The position numbers and the translations under genes were made by a program. Below, one piece after another: positions 42,398-49,491 of a DNA stretch of 64,000 bases (positions are counted from its first letter, which is position 1; each line of letters begins with the position of its first letter). Below the pieces are notes generated by a model. That model was not told the DNA's origin, made no database searches, and saw only the letters and a list, made by a program, of their open reading frames with translations. This DNA comes from Treponema sp. (GTDB taxonomy: Bacteria; Spirochaetota; Spirochaetia; Treponematales; Breznakiellaceae), in the NCBI GenBank assembly GCA_031256035.1, contig JAIRRJ010000075.1, forward strand, positions 62,001 to 126,000. The letters are read 5' to 3'.

Positions 42398-43381
42398 ATG
42401 AAAAAGATTGTTTTGCTTTTGACGGTTTTGGCTGTTGCCCTGTTAACCGCCTGCGATGGAGATGACGGCAAAAAGTCCGGCGGTGATGACAAAACCTGCG
42501 CGGAAGCTAAATGTGCCCCGGACTGCGGCAACGAATGTGGTCATAAAGGCTGCAAATGCGACGATGACGACCCCGAAAAACTCCCCAAAAGTCTATGGGA
42601 ACTAAAAATCAAAGATGCTAGCAATCCAGAAGGAGATCCATCAAAAGGCAGTCTTTTTAGTAGTAGCTTTTATCTCGGTATGAGTATTAGTTTCCAACGA
42701 TTTTTGTTTAATTCGACAATGGAGGAGTTGCTACCCTTATTAAAGGCTCAAAACAACACAACTCGAACCGCATTTAATAATTGGAGCGGAACCAGCGGAA
42801 AAAGCGCAACATACAGAAGTAAAATTATCGCGGGGCAAAACGGTATTTTTGAAAATTTACGTGATTATGGTCTTGATGCGGGTTTCTTGGCGGGCTATGG
42901 TACATACGAATTGGGATTCGGCGCGGGTAAAGGCGCATTGGACTCACATTATGAAAACATGGAAAATGCAATTTACGAATTGTTTAGTGACGATGCAAAA
43001 AAAGCCGACTTCCAAAATGCCATGAAAGCATTAAAGTTAGCGAACTATGTGGATAAGCGCCACCATGGCGACAAAGGGGCATCCAAATTAAGTGAATTGA
43101 ATGCGTGTCTTGACGCTATGGGAATTGACCCTACCGACGCCGATAGGTTCATTAAAATTGAGAAATATTTAATAAACAATATGCCGAAAGAAGCGGGCGG
43201 TGTGGATTTCAGGTTTAATATACTGCTACAAATTAAAAACTTCCAGGAATTTAAGGGCTTCACGCAAAGTATTATAGATATTGGCCTTTCGCCAAGTGTC
43301 TCCTCGGTCGACAAGAAGACGCGGTCGCAGATTCAGACCGAAAACGGATTGTTTAACAGCCCGGAATTGTTGGTTACGTAG
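42398..43381 (+). CDS. Hypothetical lipoprotein with Cys-rich linker
   Basis: A 327-residue lipoprotein (start MKKIVLLLTVLAVALLTAC, lipobox LLTAC). The mature N-terminus is very acidic and Cys-rich (CAEAKCAPDCGNECGHKGCK, CDDDDPEKL), which may bind metal or form disulfides. A helical body follows (MEELLPLLKAQNNTTRTAFN, MENAIYELFSDDAKKADFQN, SELNACLDAMGIDPTDADRF). No family recognised. It lies between the repeat-rich region 41836-42397 and the 21-bp hairpin array at 43451-43639. Confidence 0.75.
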   Translation: MKKIVLLLTVLAVALLTACDGDDGKKSGGDDKTCAEAKCAPDCGNECGHKGCKCDDDDPEKLPKSLWELKIKDASNPEGDPSKGSLFSSSFYLGMSISFQRFLFNSTMEELLPLLKAQNNTTRTAFNNWSGTSGKSATYRSKIIAGQNGIFENLRDYGLDAGFLAGYGTYELGFGAGKGALDSHYENMENAIYELFSDDAKKADFQNAMKALKLANYVDKRHHGDKGASKLSELNACLDAMGIDPTDADRFIKIEKYLINNMPKEAGGVDFRFNILLQIKNFQEFKGFTQSIIDIGLSPSVSSVDKKTRSQIQTENGLFNSPELLVT

Positions 43382-43450
43382 TGAAAAAACATGGCTTTTT
43401 TAGCCGGATTGAAGGTAAATTCGGCTAAATTGAACCTAAAAAACGGTAAA

Positions 43451-43639
43451 CGTTTTGGATAAAATCCAAAGCGTTATGGACGAAAACCAAAGCGTTTTGG
43501 ATAAAATCCAAAGCGTTTTGGATTAAAACCAAAGTGTTTTGGATTAAAACCAAAGTGTTTTGGACAAAAACCAAAGCGTTATGGACGAAATCCAAAGCGT
43601 TTTGGACAAAATCCAAAGCGTTTTGAAAAAAATCCAAAG
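43451..43639. repeat. Nine tandem 21-bp hairpin units
   Basis: Nine exact-length 21-bp units, each with a TTTTGGA...TCCAAA or TTTTGG...CCAAA inverted pair; a partial tenth unit follows. Read in one plus-strand frame the unit gives the heptad VLDKIQS (variants VMDENQS, VLDEIQS), which looks like a coiled coil, but GATTAA in units 4 and 5 introduces stop codons and no start codon precedes it. The array ends 26 bp before the ATG of the Lys/Ala-rich protein. Confidence 0.93.
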
Positions 43640-43665
43640 CGCTTGGTAAAAAATAGGGAGGATTT

Positions 43666-44475
43666 ATGGCGAAAAAGAAAGCAGTTACCACAAAAAAGAA
43701 ACCGTCTTCCGTTTGGAAGACGACAACACCAGCAAAGAAGACAACAATCGCTAAAAAGAAAGCTCCGGCAGCAAAAAAGAGAGCCGCGAATGTTCCCGTA
43801 AACCTTGCAAATAACGGCGCGCATCAGCAAAATATCCCCTTATTGCCGCCAAGCCTCATGGAAGACGCAATGACATCCGTCAAATCAAGCATGGAAGATT
43901 TTGTTGACATTGCGAATAACAACCTTACAGCGGCGCAGCGCCGCCGGAAGATTGGCCCCGGCGTGCGCAATTACGGCTTCATCGACAAAGTTTCTGACTT
44001 AGCAGACGCCAACCCGCAGTTCGCCCAGTTTTTCAAAATTGCCGATCTTAAAAATTGCATACGCAACATTGAAATGTGCCGCGACCTTGTCATATTGTTA
44101 CATTCATTTGCAAGAGCCGTAACCAACACCATGCTCATTTACACCGATGACGCATACAGCATGGCGCTGATTTATTACAACATGGTAAAGGAAATGTCAA
44201 AGCGCGGCGATCCCACAGCAATGGAACTTTACCGCGACCTGAAAACCTACTTTAAGAGAGTAAAACACATCACCGCCGAACCCACCGAAAAAGAACTGGA
44301 ACGCGATCTTCACGCATTAATTCACGGTAAATCGAACCAAAGGTTCGCGGACGGAAAAATCGTTGTCGAAAACATCAGCCCTAAAACAACCGCAGGTATG
44401 CGCAAAGTAGTGGACGATGTACGCAAGGGAAGAGCGGCAGTTCGGGAGACAGAATCAATGAGCAGTGAAGAGTGA
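43666..44475 (+). CDS. Lys/Ala-rich-tailed protein, possible DNA-binding
   Basis: A 269-residue protein with SD GGGAGG. Residues 1-45 are extremely basic and Ala/Pro/Thr-rich (MAKKKAVTTKKKPSSVWKTT, AKKKAPAAKKRAA), like a histone H1 or HU tail. The body is helical (LTAAQRRRKIGPGVRNYGFI, DLVILLHSFARAVTNTMLIY, AMELYRDLKTYFKRVKHI). The body resembles a hypothetical family known mainly from Bacteroidetes, whose function is unknown. Codons at 44333-44347 (GKSNQRFADGK region) are supplied by a CGAACC mini-palindrome. The upstream 21-bp hairpin array and the basic tail suggest nucleic-acid binding. Confidence 0.72.
   Translation: MAKKKAVTTKKKPSSVWKTTTPAKKTTIAKKKAPAAKKRAANVPVNLANNGAHQQNIPLLPPSLMEDAMTSVKSSMEDFVDIANNNLTAAQRRRKIGPGVRNYGFIDKVSDLADANPQFAQFFKIADLKNCIRNIEMCRDLVILLHSFARAVTNTMLIYTDDAYSMALIYYNMVKEMSKRGDPTAMELYRDLKTYFKRVKHITAEPTEKELERDLHALIHGKSNQRFADGKIVVENISPKTTAGMRKVVDDVRKGRAAVRETESMSSEE
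44333..44347. repeat. Mini-palindrome CGAACC-AAA-GGTTCG inside a gene
   Basis: A perfect 6-3-6 palindrome in the coding sequence of the Lys/Ala-rich protein. Its length of 15 bp keeps the reading frame, adding about five codons in the loop before the C-terminal region. Confidence 0.88.
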
Positions 44476-44496
44476 GTGGAAAAAAGAAAGATTTGT

Positions 44497-44525
44497 TTGA
44501 CAAGGCGGCAAATATTGTGTAAGAT
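44497..44525 (+). promoter_or_regulatory. Consensus-like promoter at a start codon
   Basis: TTGACA (44497-44502), a 17-bp spacer and TAAGAT (44520-44525). The predicted transcription start, about 7 bp after the -10 box, falls on the ATG of the next small gene (44532), so the mRNA would be leaderless or nearly so. This is among the best promoters seen in the window. Confidence 0.75.
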
Positions 44526-44531
44526 AAGGAT

Positions 44532-44708
44532 ATGGAACAGGTTGTTGCAGAACTGGCGGCATTAAATAAAAAGGCCGATACCATAATAAGCATAATGAAC
44601 AAACCCGAAAACCAATTTATGAGGGTATTGGGGATAGTCGGAACCGTAATTACGGTAATGAGTATTTTAAGTATTGTTGACATAATGCGACAATGGTTAG
44701 GATTTTAG
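44532..44708 (+). CDS. Small single-pass membrane protein, 58 residues
   Basis: The frame runs from ATG 44532 to TAG 44706-44708. It has a helical start (MEQVVAELAALNKKADTIIS), then a membrane helix RVLGIVGTVITVMSILSIVD and a short tail IMRQWLGF. The strong promoter at 44497-44525 ends 6 bp before the ATG. A 29-residue membrane peptide gene with a perfect SD follows 9 bp later. No family recognised; the pattern resembles small membrane toxins, phage holins or membrane-protein regulators. Confidence 0.6.
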   Translation: MEQVVAELAALNKKADTIISIMNKPENQFMRVLGIVGTVITVMSILSIVDIMRQWLGF

Positions 44709-44717
44709 GAGGTTGAT

Positions 44718-44807
44718 ATGTTTTTTCAGTTGACCGTGAGCATTGCGTTATTGTTTGTAGGAATTTCGATGATTATGATAGCTCAAACGTTCAAAAAGAA
44801 AGCATAA
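44718..44807 (+). CDS. 29-residue membrane peptide
   Basis: An ATG at 44718 preceded by TAGGAGGTTGAT, one of the strongest SD sites in the window, opens MFFQLTVSIALLFVGISMIM followed by IAQTFKKKA and a TAA. It is a single membrane helix with a triple-Lys end. The SD overlaps the stop codon of the 58-residue gene, so the two peptides are translated from one message. Size and layout resemble type I toxin peptides, but no antisense RNA gene was shown. Confidence 0.65.
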   Translation: MFFQLTVSIALLFVGISMIMIAQTFKKKA

Positions 44808-44850
44808 GCAGTTTTTCGAGTTTATGGAAATGTTAATCCTTTCTCACTGT

Positions 44851-45678
44851 TCACTGATTAATCCCCAAACATCCCGCGACTGCGCGTTCCGTGCCGGGGA
44901 TTCCTCCGTGAACGGGATTGTTAACGGCTCTGATTTTACCGTCCGGGTAACGCAGGGCAAGTGCGCTTGAGCCGCCGCCGTCAAGATTAATTCCGTCCCA
45001 TGAACCCAGCGAACGCAAAAGCACGGCGGTTTCGTTTTCAGTGCCGCCCGCGCTGTCCCTGCGCCTGCCGTCAATTACAAGCAGGTACAGGCATTTTCCG
45101 TCCGATGAAACTCCGGCGGCGCTTCTGGGATGCCTGTCTTCGCGGTTCAATGTGCGGCTTGCCGGTTCTCCCGCTTTAAGTATTTGATGAAAGCCGCCCA
45201 CGGCATTGTCAATGTTTTCAATGGATTTTATTTCCGCCTGCCTTACGATTGCAGCTTCAGCGCCGCATATCACAAGCGCGTCATAATTCGGATTGGCGGG
45301 GGCTATCAACTCTCCGCCGGAAATAACGATGCCCACGTTCTTTATCGGCCTGCCTTCTTCGGCGGTGGAAACATCGAAGGGGACGGCGTTAATACCGGCG
45401 ATTAAATCGTTGTCCCTGACAAAGCTGGAAACTTTTGCGCTCATGGTATTTTTTCCGGCGCCTCCTCCTCCCTTCACAACGATTTGCATACCGGGCGCGG
45501 AGAGGTCAACGCGCAGCGCCCAAAATTCAAGAGGAGTTTTTTCGATCCTTCCGTGGAGATAGTCAACTCCCGCGGATAACGGATACCATTCCGGCGTTAC
45601 CGCGCTGACATCAGCAAAGATGACAAAATCATCCAGCTCAAGAAAAGAGAGAGTGGCGCAGGAAAATAAAAATAACAA
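44851..45678 (-). CDS. NAGPA-domain phosphodiester glycosidase family lipoprotein
   Basis: A NAGPA (phosphodiester alpha-GlcNAcase) family protein of about 275 residues (WYPLSAGVDYLHGRIEKTPL, WDGINLDGGGSSALALRYPD, GIPGTERAVAGCLGI). Members cleave GlcNAc phosphodiesters or related bonds outside the cytoplasm. The start is problematic. The TTG at 45678 gives a hydrophobic stretch of only 6 residues before the lipobox FSCA, but the same frame is open upstream through FLFFLVLLFL with no standard start codon. An ATG at 45750 in another frame would join it if a T8 tract (plus-strand A8 45685-45692) gained one T. The true N-terminus is therefore uncertain. Confidence 0.8.
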   Translation of the reverse strand: MLFLFSCATLSFLELDDFVIFADVSAVTPEWYPLSAGVDYLHGRIEKTPLEFWALRVDLSAPGMQIVVKGGGGAGKNTMSAKVSSFVRDNDLIAGINAVPFDVSTAEEGRPIKNVGIVISGGELIAPANPNYDALVICGAEAAIVRQAEIKSIENIDNAVGGFHQILKAGEPASRTLNREDRHPRSAAGVSSDGKCLYLLVIDGRRRDSAGGTENETAVLLRSLGSWDGINLDGGGSSALALRYPDGKIRAVNNPVHGGIPGTERAVAGCLGINQ

Positions 45679-45694
45679 AACAAGAAAAAAAAGA

Positions 45695-45746
45695 AAACCT
45701 CCCGAACCGGCGGTTCGTAAAACCCGCTTGAGTTTTTGGGAGGTTT
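45695..45746 (-). terminator. Terminator of rpsU, with mini-palindrome inside
   Basis: On the minus strand, AAACCTCCC pairs with GGGAGGTTT (plus-strand 45738-45746 and 45695-45703), followed by the T-rich run TTTTCTTTTTTTTCTTG. The loop includes a mini-palindrome CGAACC-GGC-GGTTCG (plus-strand 45703-45717), which looks inserted. This terminator separates rpsU from the NAGPA gene. Confidence 0.8.
45703..45717. repeat. Mini-palindrome CGAACC-GGC-GGTTCG in a terminator
   Basis: A perfect 6-3-6 palindrome overlapping the left arm of the rpsU terminator by one base and filling part of its loop. Confidence 0.88.
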
Positions 45747-45763
45747 CATGAAGGTGAAATTTT

Positions 45764-45967
45764 TTAGTATTCAGTCCGGCCCTTCCGGTTTCTTTTCAGC
45801 AGCTTGCGGGCGTTGGCCTTTTTCTTTCTGTTGAGGATGGTGGAGGGCTTTTCATAGTATTCCCGTTTTTTAAATTCGCGAATGATGCCTTCTTTTTCCA
45901 CCATGCGTTTGAAACGCTTGATGGCTTTTTCAAGCAGTTCGTTGTCATCAATCGTAATATGCGCCAA
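45764..45967 (-). CDS. rpsU: 30S ribosomal protein bS21, TTG start
   Basis: A 67-residue bS21, a small basic protein of the 30S platform involved in initiation ([51 protein letters not shown]). The start is set at TTG (45967) because AAAGGAGGTGA directly upstream is a near-perfect complement of the 16S 3' end, which the GTG at 45976 would be part of. The start lies 20 bp inside the end of the M23 peptidase gene, so this SD is also coding sequence. bS21 itself influences SD use in Bacteroidetes, which makes the strong SD on its own gene notable, but no conclusion is drawn. Confidence 0.92.
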   Translation of the reverse strand: MAHITIDDNELLEKAIKRFKRMVEKEGIIREFKKREYYEKPSTILNRKKKANARKLLKRNRKGRTEY

Positions 45968-46910
45968 AGTAATCACCTCCTTTCCTCATGGGCAGATAAT
46001 AACCAATTTTACTTAAAACAGCGTTTTTGTCAAGAATGGGGCGGGCGGCAAAAGCGTCCGGGTCAGCATACTCCCCGTTGATGCGAACCTCCCAGTGCAG
46101 ATGCGGACCGGTCGCAAGCCCGGTAGCGCCTGAAAAACCAAGCAGCTCCCCCGTATCCACAAACGCGCCCTCTTTTACTTCGAGCTTGTCCATGTGATAG
46201 TACAGCGAATAAATGCCGGGCAGATGTTCGATTACTACCGTATTTCCGGTAACGATTCTCATGACGGAGAGAACTACCCTGCCCGACCCGCAGGCGTTCA
46301 CCTTTGTTCCTGTCGGCACGCCGAAATCCACACCAGAATGAATCGAAGTGTCGCTCCTGCCGGTTGAATATTTATAGATCCGCCGGTCGCCGAAAAAACT
46401 TGTCCTCCTTGTCGAAGTAACCGGCATTTTGAAAGAGCCGTCATGATATATAACAGTACCCTTCCTGTTGAGGATTGCCCAAAGTTTGTCGGCTTCGGCG
46501 GTTTTCTGCGGATCAGGCTCCGTCCTGATGCCGGTAAGGACTACGTCAAGCTCTATTGTTTCGGAGACAAATTCCCGCTCTGTGATTGTCAGTGGTATTT
46601 CGTGAACTACGCCTGTTTCATTTTCCAGCCTGATTACCGCGTCTCCCGGAGCGGCAGTCGAAGGAACGGTCAGCACAGCCGCAAGAAAGCCGGGCTTTCC
46701 GTCCGCAGGAGGAACGGTGAAAAATAATGCGGATGCGGACAGTTGTTTCCCGCCGGAGATCAGCGCCGCCTTTCTTACGCCGCCTACTGCGCAGATTGTA
46801 ACCGGTTCTCCCGGGCGCGGGTTTTCAGGAATGACCGCATATTTTTCCTGAGTTGCCGCAAGGTTTACAAGAAAGAAAAAAACACAAAAAGAAAAACACA
46901 TCCGTTTCAT
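45948..46910 (-). CDS. Exported M23-family metallopeptidase
   Basis: A 320-residue protein with a signal peptide ([18 protein letters not shown]), then a 100-residue beta-sandwich and a LytM/M23 domain. Zinc motifs are [14 protein letters not shown] (first His and Asp) and [17 protein letters not shown] (HxH). M23 enzymes cut peptide cross-links in peptidoglycan, usually during growth and division. The C-terminal domain follows the family layout with the motif [20 protein letters not shown]. It overlaps recJ by 4 bp (ATGA), so it is translated with it. Its last 20 bp overlap the rpsU start. Confidence 0.92.
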   Translation of the reverse strand: MKRMCFSFCVFFFLVNLAATQEKYAVIPENPRPGEPVTICAVGGVRKAALISGGKQLSASALFFTVPPADGKPGFLAAVLTVPSTAAPGDAVIRLENETGVVHEIPLTITEREFVSETIELDVVLTGIRTEPDPQKTAEADKLWAILNRKGTVIYHDGSFKMPVTSTRRTSFFGDRRIYKYSTGRSDTSIHSGVDFGVPTGTKVNACGSGRVVLSVMRIVTGNTVVIEHLPGIYSLYYHMDKLEVKEGAFVDTGELLGFSGATGLATGPHLHWEVRINGEYADPDAFAARPILDKNAVLSKIGYYLPMRKGGDYFGAYYD

Positions 46911-49030
46911 TTGCTGATCCTTAAATCTGTTATCATCATCTGCGGCGTTTCATTGCCGCGGTAATAGTCGCGGGAGAGGGTGAAGACAACATCAACCCTG
47001 CTGTTGACGCCGAACTCCTTGTTATGGACACGTTCGGCGCTTTGCCAGTAAAGTGCAGGCCATTTGTGTTTACCGGCGTCAAGCGTCATTTTGACGTGTT
47101 TTGCTTCCGGCTTGCCGATGAAAGCTACATCTTTAATAATCAGGTTTTCAGCCAGAAAAACAAGCTGTTCGTTTTCCTTGCCGTAAGGTTCAAAGCGGTC
47201 AATCAGTTTGAAAATATCAGGGTTAAGATAATCAAGCGGAAGTTTTGCATCAATCTTGATAATTTCTTCATCTTCTTTTTCTTCAAAGTCGATGGCGCGC
47301 GCTATGTTTTTTAACCGTTCCAAAAATAATTCCCATTTTGTCATTTCAATGCTGAAACCACCCGCAGCCTGATGGCCGCCTGAATCAATAAAAAGATCGG
47401 CGCATTGCTCCAACAGGGCGCAGACATTGTACCCCCTTGCAGAACGAAGTGAACCTGTTGAGATATTTTCTCCGGCGGAAACAACTATCGCCGGAACATT
47501 GAATTGACGGGCGGCGCGCTGGGCAATAAGACCGGTAACGCCCTTGTTAATTTTTTCGCTGAAAGCAAGGGTGAGTTTTTCATCGTACTCGGTAAGACTT
47601 TTATAAGCCGCGGGTTCGATGATGCCCCATGTTTCTTCCTCAAGATCCCTGCGGTCTTCATTCATGGAGACAAGTTCCCCGGCAAGGCGATTCCTCTTTG
47701 CCGGATCATTTTCAAAAAACAGAGCCGCCGCGGTTTCCGCGCTGCCCATCCTCCGCGCCGCGTTAATGACAGGGCAGAGTTTCCATGAAATGTCTTTCGC
47801 ATCGAAACGGCGGCCTGCAAGTTCCAGTTTGTAAAGCAATTCCGAAATACCGGCACGCGGTTTTCCCGCAAGGGACTCTAAGCCTTTGCGAACGAGTATC
47901 CTGTTCTCGTCCAACAGCGGCATTATGTCCGCGATTGTCCCCAGGGCGGCAAGCTGCAAATCGGCGCTGTCCACCGCCGTGTTCTTTTCCCGAAGCTGCG
48001 CATAGGATGAAAATAAATTGACGAAGACATCAAGCTCGGTCAATTCGTTTTCGGAGTATTTGGCAATCTTTGAAAGTTCCTTGATGCGCAGCAGGCTCTG
48101 ACCCGCAGTCTGCGGTATCTCTTTGCCAATCTCAGGAGCGATGTCAAGCATACCGACTTCGACATTGCCGAAAAGTTTCGCAAGCGTCCTCTTGTGAAGG
48201 GGCGCGTCCCACACCAAAATCTGCTGCCCCTCAAGAAAAGATGGCAGCCGCGTTTCGCTTACGGAAATCATCCCCGGCACAATGGTTTCGGAGAGGGTGT
48301 CAACGACCATGAGGTTGCGCATTTTTGCAATTTCGATAGTCCACGCGTCTTTCACCGGCCTCGTGTTCAAGAGGCAAATCTGCTGATCGTAGAGTTCGCT
48401 ATTTTGCGCGAAACGCAGGGCGGAAACAAGTTTGAAGGCGACACCGCAGCCGGAAAGATCGCGAAAGGGGTACGTAGAATTTTTAAGTTTGGGGTTGATG
48501 ATGACGAGGGCTTCGGGCAGTTCATCCTGAGGCTCATGGTGGTCAGTAACGATCACATCGACGGATAATTCGCCCGCGCGCCTGATTTCAGCAAACCGGG
48601 AAATGCCGCAGTCAACGGTGATTATCAATGTGCCGTCTTTGGCGGCAAATTCTTCGACAGCTTTCATTGAAAGCCCGTAAGGATCGTCCCCGGTGGGAAT
48701 GCGCCAAGTCACGTCCATGCCAAGGCTTTCAAGGTATCCGGCAAGCAGCGCAGTTCCGGTAATGCCGTCAACATCGCTGTCTCCGAAAACCAGCGCCTTC
48801 TCGCCTTCTTCCTTTGCCGCGAGAATACGCTCCACCGCGTCATCCATCCCATCCAGCGCGAAAGGATTGCGCAGATGGCGCAGATCGTCTTCAAGAAAAT
48901 AGCGTATTGAATCCCCGGCGCAAAAGCCCCGGCGCGCAAGGACAGAAGCGGTTAAAAGATCGCACCCATACTTTGCGGAAATCTCCTTTACCTGTTCGGG
49001 GGCAATGTCAGTTTTTTCCCATTTTTTCAT
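46907..49030 (-). CDS. recJ: Single-stranded-DNA exonuclease RecJ
   Basis: A 707-residue RecJ. RecJ degrades single-stranded DNA 5' to 3' in recombination and mismatch repair. The DHH superfamily motifs are visible: VFGDSDVDGITGTALL (motif I), ITVDCGIS (motif II), VIVTDHHEPQDELPEALVII (motif III), and LAALGTIADIMPLLDENRIL (motif IV). The DHHA1/OB-type C-terminus includes SGGHQAAGGFSIEM and FEPYGKENEQLVFLAENLII. The length is slightly longer than E. coli RecJ. A second DHH protein is encoded at 53039-53944. It is the first gene of recJ-M23-rpsU. Confidence 0.93.
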   Translation of the reverse strand: MKKWEKTDIAPEQVKEISAKYGCDLLTASVLARRGFCAGDSIRYFLEDDLRHLRNPFALDGMDDAVERILAAKEEGEKALVFGDSDVDGITGTALLAGYLESLGMDVTWRIPTGDDPYGLSMKAVEEFAAKDGTLIITVDCGISRFAEIRRAGELSVDVIVTDHHEPQDELPEALVIINPKLKNSTYPFRDLSGCGVAFKLVSALRFAQNSELYDQQICLLNTRPVKDAWTIEIAKMRNLMVVDTLSETIVPGMISVSETRLPSFLEGQQILVWDAPLHKRTLAKLFGNVEVGMLDIAPEIGKEIPQTAGQSLLRIKELSKIAKYSENELTELDVFVNLFSSYAQLREKNTAVDSADLQLAALGTIADIMPLLDENRILVRKGLESLAGKPRAGISELLYKLELAGRRFDAKDISWKLCPVINAARRMGSAETAAALFFENDPAKRNRLAGELVSMNEDRRDLEEETWGIIEPAAYKSLTEYDEKLTLAFSEKINKGVTGLIAQRAARQFNVPAIVVSAGENISTGSLRSARGYNVCALLEQCADLFIDSGGHQAAGGFSIEMTKWELFLERLKNIARAIDFEEKEDEEIIKIDAKLPLDYLNPDIFKLIDRFEPYGKENEQLVFLAENLIIKDVAFIGKPEAKHVKMTLDAGKHKWPALYWQSAERVHNKEFGVNSRVDVVFTLSRDYYRGNETPQMMITDLRISK

Positions 49031-49113
49031 TGATGTGTCTACGGTAGCCTATTTTGGCGGATTTTACAATGAGAATTCCCGGTATTCAGCCCATTGCGAC
49101 ACTGGCATCATTC

Positions 49114-49347
49114 TTAGGCTACCAATTTGGCAAAATTAATGACTGAAACTTCAGAACCTGTAGAAGTGGCAAACTTGTCAACGAGCTTTTCAAGTTCTGC
49201 TGCAACTGTTCCGGTATACCATGTGTTGCCACATTCTGTACAGACATGGGCAGGAACATGGCGTACCACAATAACACCTTGATCAATATCTTCGGTATAT
49301 GTAACGTTTTTTTCTTCCATTCCAGCTTTGCAAATACCACATTTCAT
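49114..49347 (-). CDS. YgiT-type zinc-finger protein (orphan)
   Basis: A 77-residue protein with two CxxC pairs (MKCGICKAGMEEKNV, PAHVCTECGNTWYTG) and the segment IDQGVIVVRHVPA typical of the YgiT/MqsA N-terminal zinc domain. This is usually the antitoxin of a DUF4258 or MqsR-like toxin encoded nearby. No such partner is visible on either side. The MqsA HTH domain is missing, so it is the short form. It has an SD (GGAGAG) and sits between recJ and the lipoprotein at 49492. Confidence 0.78.
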   Translation of the reverse strand: MKCGICKAGMEEKNVTYTEDIDQGVIVVRHVPAHVCTECGNTWYTGTVAAELEKLVDKFATSTGSEVSVINFAKLVA

Positions 49348-49451
49348 GGTTTACTCTCCTTCCTTTTTTTGCCTCCGGCTTCCCATTGTTCAGATGAAGC
49401 CGCCTGAACCTGTAAAGCATTGTTTCCCAAAAGTCCGCACAAAAGATAAAA

Positions 49452-49485
49452 AGAGCAGGGGACTGCTGTCAGCGATCCCTGCTCT
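49452..49485 (-). terminator. Intrinsic terminator of the propeller lipoprotein gene
   Basis: On the minus strand AGAGCAGGG pairs with CCCTGCTCT, with an inner GCTG/CAGC stem, and is followed by TTTTTATCTTTT. It lies 7 bp after the stop codon at 49492. The plus-strand side has no T tract, so the terminator works in one direction. Confidence 0.85.
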
Positions 49486-49491
49486 CTGGTG

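Noticed and set aside
43425-43691. Minus-strand frame with repeated NALDFVQ heptads
   Set aside because: It is the 21-bp hairpin array read on the other strand, with no start signal; the downstream gene on the plus strand is better supported.
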